From an uncultured Clostridia bacterium (lineage in GTDB: Bacteria > Bacillota > Clostridia > Lachnospirales > Lachnospiraceae): a DNA stretch of 10,902 nucleotides. Positions 6,710-10,902 of the stretch are shown here, piece by piece. The notes below the pieces were generated by a model. The model was not told where the DNA came from and made no database searches. It was given only the letters and a program-made list of their open reading frames with translations. How positions within the stretch are numbered: the stretch's first letter is position 1; each line of letters opens with the position of its first letter. Made by a program: the position numbers and the translations under genes. The stretch spans positions 1-10,902 of the forward strand of contig CALASV010000279.1 of assembly GCA_937888895.1 (NCBI GenBank), in the 5' to 3' direction.

Positions 6710-6738
6710 ATTATAGCATATTTTCAAAAGAAAGTAAA
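6710..6738 (-). promoter_or_regulatory. Sigma-A type promoter of the cytidylate-kinase-like gene
   Basis: On the minus strand a perfect TATAAT (6710-6715) is preceded by TGC, giving an extended -10 (TGCTATAAT). It has TTTACT (6733-6738, four of six consensus bases) at exactly 17 bases. Transcription would start near 6703, leaving a leader of about 40 bases before the ATG at 6663. Confidence 0.75.
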
Positions 6739-6763
6739 ACGGATATTCAGCTAAACTATTTTT

Positions 6764-8482
6764 TTAACGATTTGAAGTTTGATTGCTATTTGATACATCT
6801 AAATAAACTACTGTATATATTCCACTATCGTCTTGTGCTTCTATCCAAATTTCACAAGTACCTTCTTTTAAAGTTTTAATTTTTCCAGTTGCAGAAACAG
6901 TAGCAATTTCTTCATCCGAACACCAATAAGTCACTTCTTTATTTCCTGCATTTAATGGCAATATCTTTGGTTTTAAAGAATAACTACGATTTGGCTTTAA
7001 ATATAATTCTTCTGTTTCTACTACAATATCCGTTACTAAACGTTCCGAAGCTTCATTGACTAAAATGTAAATTCCAGGTTCATAAGCAATCACTTGATAT
7101 TCTGTCTTTTCGTCATCCATAAACTTGCCATCTAACTTTGCAAACATATTGGAATACTTTGGCTTATAATATAGACTAAAATGTTCTGGCTCATATCCAT
7201 CAGGAACGGTTACTTGCATTCCCATTGGAAATTCTAACACCATTTCATCATCATTATAAACTAATTCAAATGCAATAAACTCATCTGTGGATGAAATATT
7301 ATGTATCACACGTTTCATTAAAGTAGCATCTGCTTCTAACAATTCAAATTGGCTCACATTCATACCCCAACTAACTGCTAACTGTACTTCGGAAGAAGCA
7401 CCATTTTCATCAAAAAATTCTTCGGAAACACTATTACTAAAATCAGCATTAAAACCTCTCATACCATAAACGACAACTTCTGCTGTAAAATCATCATTAT
7501 AAACAATAACTGTATTCATGCCTTCTTCCCAAATCGTACCACCATAAATATTAAAGTCATCTACAAAACCTGTTTTCTTATCATTATACGTAACTTTTAC
7601 TTGAATATCTTCTTTCTTTACGGTTTCACCAACAGCTACACCAGAACCAATATAAGTTGCAACAGCACTACCAGGTTCAATATATCGTTCCAAACCATAT
7701 ACATAAACTATTGTAGACACTCCACTATAAGTAAGTGTAATTTCATTCTGTCCTGCTTCTAAAACAACCGTTGGATTTAAACTAAACTTAGAAATTTCTT
7801 TCATTGTACCATCATTATAAATTGCCATCGCTTCTATATGGGATGTATTAATCTTATTTCCTTCAATAATTGGCTCTCCTACATAATATGCCACAATTTC
7901 TTCTACAGCTAATGGAGCTTTTCCATACACATAAGTCTGTACCTCTTTTCCCTTATAAGTTACTGTAATTAAATTTGCACCTTCTTTTTCTATATTAAAA
8001 GAAGATAATGTAAAATCTTTTGCTTTTTCATAACTTCCATCACTAAAATAAGCATATACTTGAAATTTTTCTTTTGGAATTTTGGCACCTACATAAAGTT
8101 CTGCACCTAGATAATCTGCTGTCAAATATTCTACTGCTTTCCCTGGTACATAAATGGTTATTGTTTGATTACCATAACTGACAGTAACTTCATTTTGCCC
8201 TACTTCTTTTATAACGGAAGGACTAATTTTAAACCCTGATTTGATTTCTTCATAATCTGTCATCGTACTAGAACCATTTGTTATCGTATACTGTGCTAAT
8301 AAATAAATATCTTTCATCTCAATTTTTGCACCAACTTCAATCGCTGGACCCATATAGTAACCTTCCAAACTTTCTATATTCTGTACGGCTGCCATTACTT
8401 GTTTTGTTCCAATCAAACCACAAAATAGAACAAGCAAACTAAATACTACTATACTATACTTTTTTGTTATCTTCTGCTTCAT
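6764..8482 (-). CDS. Secreted surface protein with four Ig-like repeats and a C-terminal BIG2 domain
   Basis: A 572-residue exported protein. I place the start at 8480-8482 rather than the upstream in-frame ATG at 8501-8503, because only the former has a ribosome binding site (GGAGAGG, 8487-8493). Residues 1-31 are a signal peptide (KQKITKK, hydrophobic core, VMA-A). Four related Ig-like units follow (about 42-116, 123-188, 199-264, 276-343). Each runs from a Y-x-G-x-x-x-x-x-G start through A-x-Y-x-D-G and E-x-G-x-N-x-I-T-V-x-Y to a closing Y-V-Y-G, like group 3/4 bacterial Ig domains. Residues about 345-480 form a domain I do not recognise. Residues about 483-563 are a BIG2 domain (LKPNRSYSLKPKILP, then W520-C-S-D-E-E and TGKIKTLKEG). 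There is no LPXTG, membrane anchor, or lysin-type repeat. The protein is either released or held by protein-protein contacts. A role in adhesion or as a scaffold is inference. Confidence 0.85.
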   Translation of the reverse strand: MKQKITKKYSIVVFSLLVLFCGLIGTKQVMAAVQNIESLEGYYMGPAIEVGAKIEMKDIYLLAQYTITNGSSTMTDYEEIKSGFKISPSVIKEVGQNEVTVSYGNQTITIYVPGKAVEYLTADYLGAELYVGAKIPKEKFQVYAYFSDGSYEKAKDFTLSSFNIEKEGANLITVTYKGKEVQTYVYGKAPLAVEEIVAYYVGEPIIEGNKINTSHIEAMAIYNDGTMKEISKFSLNPTVVLEAGQNEITLTYSGVSTIVYVYGLERYIEPGSAVATYIGSGVAVGETVKKEDIQVKVTYNDKKTGFVDDFNIYGGTIWEEGMNTVIVYNDDFTAEVVVYGMRGFNADFSNSVSEEFFDENGASSEVQLAVSWGMNVSQFELLEADATLMKRVIHNISSTDEFIAFELVYNDDEMVLEFPMGMQVTVPDGYEPEHFSLYYKPKYSNMFAKLDGKFMDDEKTEYQVIAYEPGIYILVNEASERLVTDIVVETEELYLKPNRSYSLKPKILPLNAGNKEVTYWCSDEEIATVSATGKIKTLKEGTCEIWIEAQDDSGIYTVVYLDVSNSNQTSNR

Positions 8483-8486
8483 AAAA

Positions 8487-8493
8487 CCTCTCC
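8487..8493 (-). promoter_or_regulatory. Ribosome binding site fixing the start of the Ig-like surface protein
   Basis: GGAGAGG on the minus strand lies four bases (seven from GGAG) before the ATG at 8480-8482. The alternative ATG at 8501-8503 is preceded only by A/T bases, so it is not the likely start. Confidence 0.8.
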
Positions 8494-8528
8494 ATTCTAA
8501 CATAAATATCTATTTATTATATCGGAAC

Positions 8529-8553
8529 TTTTTTCTAAATCATATAGAAAAAA
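8529..8553. promoter_or_regulatory. AT-only dyad in the leader of the Ig-like protein gene
   Basis: TTTTTTCTA (8529-8537) and TAGAAAAAA (8545-8553) are perfect 9-base inverted repeats around a seven-base spacer. The dyad lies between the two candidate -10 boxes of the leftward Ig-like protein gene (8568-8573 and 8516-8521). It could be an operator or a weak RNA hairpin. Because it is all A/T except one C/G pair per arm, chance is also possible. Confidence 0.35.
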
Positions 8554-8567
8554 GATTATTTTCTATT

Positions 8568-8596
8568 ATTATACTTGATTTCTTTGTCATTTTTAA
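8568..8596 (-). promoter_or_regulatory. Probable promoter of the Ig-like surface protein gene
   Basis: Minus-strand TATAAT (8568-8573) has TTAAAA (8591-8596, four of six consensus bases) at 17 bases. A second TATAAT lies at 8516-8521 but has no recognisable -35. In such AT-rich DNA either could be fortuitous. The first choice gives a leader of about 80 bases. Confidence 0.5.
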
Positions 8597-8652
8597 GTCA
8601 TACCTATATTTTTTATAACTAATATTTTGTAACCAATCTTATATTCTTACAT

Positions 8653-8674
8653 ATATTATAGAAAACTATAGTAT
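8653..8674. promoter_or_regulatory. 22-bp dyad just upstream of the tspO ribosome binding site
   Basis: ATATTATAG (8653-8661) and CTATAGTAT (8666-8674) pair over nine positions, with one T-G wobble, around AAAA. The dyad ends two bases before the GAAAGGA ribosome binding site of tspO. It overlaps the region where the tspO -10 and start site would lie, with TTGTAA at 8627-8632 and TATATT at 8652-8657 as a weak candidate pair. A repressor operator or a leader hairpin are both possible. Confidence 0.4.
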
Positions 8675-8690
8675 TCGAAAGGACATCATA

Positions 8691-9185
8691 ATGAATCTAA
8701 AAACTTTCCTATCTGCACCAAACACAAAAAAATTACTTTCCTCCATTATTCTACCAGTTCTAACTGGTATTTTTGCTGGATTACTTACTAGAAATTCCAT
8801 GCAAACTTTTTCTGTTTTAAACAAGCCTCCATTCGCACCACCTGCTATTTTATTTCCTATCGTTTGGACCATTTTATACATACTAATGGGAATTTCCTTT
8901 TATCTGATACAAACCAATAGAAACAACCAAAAAAACTGTTCCAATGCTTCTTCTCTATACTATTATCAATTAGCCGTAAACTTTTTATGGTCCATTTTCT
9001 TTTTCCGTTTAGAATGGTATTTATTTTCTTTCTTATGGCTATTGTTATTATGGGTTCTTGTTTTTCTTATGATACAATGTTTTTCTAAAATTTCTAAATT
9101 AGCTAGTTGGTTAAACATTCCTTATCTTTTATGGATTACGTTTGCTGGATACTTAAACTTTGCTATTTGGTGGTTGAACCGATAA
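8691..9185 (+). CDS. tspO: TspO/MBR family membrane protein
   Basis: A 164-residue membrane protein with the five-helix TspO/MBR (translocator protein) pattern. Helix 1 is near 16-33. The signature loop NKPPFAPPAILFPIVWTILY (44-63) leads into helix 2. YYYQLAVNFLWSIFFF (90-105) is helix 3, a very hydrophobic helix 4 spans about 110-130, and WLNIPYLLWITFAGYLNFAI (140-159) is helix 5. Length and motif order match the family. Bacterial TspO proteins bind porphyrins and related ligands and have been linked to tetrapyrrole handling and stress responses. What this one does is unknown. The ATG has GAAAGGA (8677-8683) seven bases upstream. It is the only rightward gene here, divergent from the Ig-like protein and convergent with the sialidase. 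It appears to be monocistronic, since a terminator begins three bases after the stop. Confidence 0.93.
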   Translation: MNLKTFLSAPNTKKLLSSIILPVLTGIFAGLLTRNSMQTFSVLNKPPFAPPAILFPIVWTILYILMGISFYLIQTNRNNQKNCSNASSLYYYQLAVNFLWSIFFFRLEWYLFSFLWLLLLWVLVFLMIQCFSKISKLASWLNIPYLLWITFAGYLNFAIWWLNR

Positions 9186-9187
9186 AT

Positions 9188-9223
9188 AATAAGGGGCTGT
9201 GAAGTAGCTCACATCCCCTTATT
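9188..9223. terminator. Shared terminator hairpin between converging tspO and sialidase genes
   Basis: AATAAGGGGCTGTGA (9188-9202) pairs with TCACATCCCCTTATT (9209-9223), 15 positions with one mismatch (C9197 opposite T9214), around a six-base loop. It lies in the 46-base gap between the two stop codons. The A-rich and T-rich stem ends let it work in both directions, although neither side has a long T tract. Confidence 0.8.
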
Positions 9224-9231
9224 GTTTCTGA

Positions 9232-10620
9232 TTATGCCAAAAGAATATCTTCCATAGAAATAATAGAATAAGTAATCTGTGAATCAGCAGATTCCCATAA
9301 CAGTCCAATTCTTCCATCGGAAAGTTCTGTTAAACAAGAGTAAGCATAAAAACCTTCATTAAATAAATACGAATGTGCTAATTTCATACTGTTATCTTCT
9401 TCTACTAAAAATACATACAAATGACCATTTGCACGAGTTCTTCCTTCTGCATTTGCTGTAGCAACAATAATTGCATCTTTTCCTTCTATTTTCTTGGAAT
9501 ACATAATAGAAGAAAGCTGACAACATGTTGTCTTCGATGCTTTTGTCGTTACTTCTGTCTGTTCTGGATTACGGTAGTAATTACTACGTTCTTCATCATA
9601 AATATAATCGGTATAACGTAACTGCTGAAATTCATCACGATAGAAACAACGCACAGTTCCATCTTCTAATACAACCGAAGTACTTTCCGAACTCCAAGTA
9701 TGAATCGTTGCATTTTCTGTACGCTTCCAAACACCATTTTCATCCATCCAAATTAAACAAGCAAATTCTGGCTGATGTGGAGAATGTTGATATGCTGTAA
9801 AAATAAAACGATGATGCTTTTTATCATAAGTTCCATTACCTGGACCAACTAAAAGAGTTGCTTCCTCTTTTCTCTTTAAGTTTAAAAGAGTTGGTACAGA
9901 CCAAGTTTGTCCATCCAAGGAAGTTGTCATATACAAGTAATTGGTTGGAAATACTTGATATGGAGAATCAGAGAAAAATAAATTACTCTCTATTTTATTA
10001 CCCTCTGCATCCTGATATGTAATATTAAACAGTAAGTCTACCACATATCCTTCGATTAATGCCTTTGTCTCTCTTTCATAAATAGAATAGGAACTCTTTG
10101 TTTCATCTGTATAAGCTAAATAATATAAATATGGTGCATTATGTGCTGCTTCTTCAAATTCTCTACTTCCAAATGGAACTTGTACGGCATCTATCGAACG
10201 CAATAACAAGTGACCTTCTTCATCAAATCCAATACCATCGACTCTAGGATTATACATACTACTATTGGTAGCATATCCTGCTGGAAATAAATCAGCAATT
10301 AAACATACTTTTTCTCCATCCGTTGCAATACCTGGGTCAATAAAACAAGTAGAATTTAAGTTTCTAACATTCCCATTATCTCCTAAATAATTTGCAAATG
10401 TATAATTCCATGTAGCACCACAATCTTTTGAGTAACTGACAATAGAATCTAACCCTGCACTATCTGCAACGCCATCCCAACGAGCATCACAAGAAGCAAT
10501 CACTGTTCCATTGTTCAATGTAACAATTCCCGGAATACGAAAATTGTCACTTCCACCAGTACCAATGAAAAAAGGTTGTTCTTTTGTCATGCCATCTTTT
10601 GGCTTTTCTGTACAAATCAT
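9232..10620 (-). CDS. Exo-alpha-sialidase (GH33-type, BNR/Asp-box repeats), no signal peptide seen
   Basis: A 462-residue sialidase expected to cleave terminal sialic acid from glycans. F27-R28-I29-P30 is the family FRIP motif. D45 in SCDARWDG is the expected acid/base. SKDCGATW (64-71) is a canonical Asp box, and SLDGQTW (234-240) is a shortened one. E312 in SSEST followed by R328 sixteen residues later, R396 in RTRANG, and Y427 in FYAYSCLTELSDGRIGLLWE complete the arginine triad and Glu/Tyr nucleophile pair as I map them. The SPYQVFPTNYLYM block (219-231) is also typical of bacterial GH33 enzymes. Only the catalytic domain is present: no carbohydrate-binding domain, membrane helix, or sorting signal. 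The N terminus MICTEKPKDGMTKEQ is not a signal peptide, so the enzyme may be cytoplasmic or the gene may have lost its export part. The start is supported by GGAGG six bases upstream. No other nan catabolic gene is in view. Confidence 0.92.
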   Translation of the reverse strand: MICTEKPKDGMTKEQPFFIGTGGSDNFRIPGIVTLNNGTVIASCDARWDGVADSAGLDSIVSYSKDCGATWNYTFANYLGDNGNVRNLNSTCFIDPGIATDGEKVCLIADLFPAGYATNSSMYNPRVDGIGFDEEGHLLLRSIDAVQVPFGSREFEEAAHNAPYLYYLAYTDETKSSYSIYERETKALIEGYVVDLLFNITYQDAEGNKIESNLFFSDSPYQVFPTNYLYMTTSLDGQTWSVPTLLNLKRKEEATLLVGPGNGTYDKKHHRFIFTAYQHSPHQPEFACLIWMDENGVWKRTENATIHTWSSESTSVVLEDGTVRCFYRDEFQQLRYTDYIYDEERSNYYRNPEQTEVTTKASKTTCCQLSSIMYSKKIEGKDAIIVATANAEGRTRANGHLYVFLVEEDNSMKLAHSYLFNEGFYAYSCLTELSDGRIGLLWESADSQITYSIISMEDILLA

Positions 10621-10664
10621 ATTTTCCTCCGTTCTGTCACTTTTTCAGCAACCATAATTATTGT

Positions 10665-10838
10665 TTATCGGACTTCTTGACCTACGGCTCTTTTTCGTTC
10701 TTTTTTATCTTCATACATTTTTAACATTACATTTTCAGCTTTATCCAAATCTTTCTTTTGGATTTCTAATATTTTACTTTGTTCGTTGATTATGTTTTGA
10801 ATATTTTTAAAGTTTTCTCTATTTAAAAATATTACTTT
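10665..10838 (-). pseudogene. Orphan coiled-coil reading frame, possible 3' remnant of a lost gene
   Basis: The minus-strand frame is open for 57 codons between two stops (TAA at 10839-10841 and TAA at 10665-10667) and has no good start or ribosome binding site. It encodes a charged, helix-prone sequence, including NIINEQSKILEIQKKDLDKA and then MLKMYEDKKERKRAVGQEVR, that looks like the C-terminal coiled coil of a real protein rather than random AT-rich DNA. I do not recognise the family. If real, it is a truncated remnant directly upstream of the sialidase gene. The stop lies 44 bases before the sialidase ATG. Confidence 0.3.
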
Positions 10839-10902
10839 TTATTGGACTATAGTTGATTTACAATGTGTTAGTTTCAGGTGTAAGCAAAGCGAATCAGTTA
10901 TA
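10668..10902. other. AT-rich region upstream of the sialidase gene, no convincing gene
   Basis: Apart from the coiled-coil frame noted above, I see no intact gene, no terminator, and no good promoter. The minus-strand TATAGT at 10846-10851 has no usable -35. This stretch should contain the sialidase promoter, or the sialidase may be transcribed from beyond the right edge. Confidence 0.5.

Noticed and set aside
8483..8503. Seven-codon upstream extension of the Ig-like protein (start at 8503)
   Set aside because: No ribosome binding site precedes that ATG, whereas GGAGAGG precedes the ATG at 8480-8482, and the shorter form begins with a normal signal peptide.
8666..8881. Minus-strand 71-codon reading frame opposite the start of tspO
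   Set aside because: It is antisense to a clear TspO family gene, with no ribosome binding site or recognisable domain.
10617..10655. 12-codon minus-strand ORF whose TGA overlaps the sialidase ATG
   Set aside because: The overlap looks like a coupling device, but the ORF has no ribosome binding site and the sialidase has its own strong one. It is probably chance.

Overview
The window looks like a chromosomal segment of a low-GC, Gram-positive, anaerobic member of the Clostridia. A gut or mucosal Lachnospiraceae-type bacterium is my best guess. The grounds are strong AAAGGAGG-type ribosome binding sites, an AT-rich sequence, and a gene set that includes a NusG domain II/Gx-transporter pair, a cytidylate-kinase-like protein, Ig-like surface proteins, and a sialidase. 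The species cannot be named from the sequence alone. Seven genes read leftward in the left three quarters, one gene (TspO) reads rightward, and a sialidase gene reads leftward at the right end.

Layout, left to right. 1-741: a two-gene leftward unit, a NusG domain II membrane protein (373-741) followed by the start of a Gx-transporter / heptaprenyl-diphosphate-synthase component I family protein that runs off the left edge (1-299). 742-922: an intergenic region filled almost entirely by a 133-bp cruciform-like element with perfect 23-bp ends (776-908). 923-5858: a tight four-gene leftward operon encoding a LolD/MacB-type ABC ATPase, an 844-residue secreted CARDB/COG1361-like protein with a C-terminal membrane anchor, a 70-residue single-span membrane protein, and a MacB/FtsX-type permease. 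5972-5999: an intrinsic terminator that separates this operon from a leftward cytidylate-kinase-like gene (6049-6663), which has its own promoter with an extended -10. 6764-8482: a leftward secreted protein with four Ig-like repeats and a BIG2 domain. 8483-8690: an AT-rich divergent control region. 8691-9185: a rightward TspO/MBR membrane protein. 9188-9223: a terminator shared by converging genes. 9232-10620: a leftward GH33-type sialidase with all expected catalytic residues but no visible signal peptide. 10621-10902: a non-coding or degraded stretch holding an orphan coiled-coil reading frame.

How they fit together. The ABC operon is the most system-like unit. Its genes overlap or sit within a few bases of each other. 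The ATPase and permease should form a MacB/FtsX-type machine that moves no solute through a channel but transmits ATP-driven motion across the membrane. The large CARDB-like protein, which contains a recent internal duplication, and the small membrane protein are probably its dedicated extracytoplasmic and membrane partners. The substrate is not evident. The NusG-II/Gx pair resembles accessory genes found near flavin/quinone-based electron-transfer loci. The Ig-like surface protein and the sialidase fit a host-associated lifestyle. These functional links beyond family assignments are inference.
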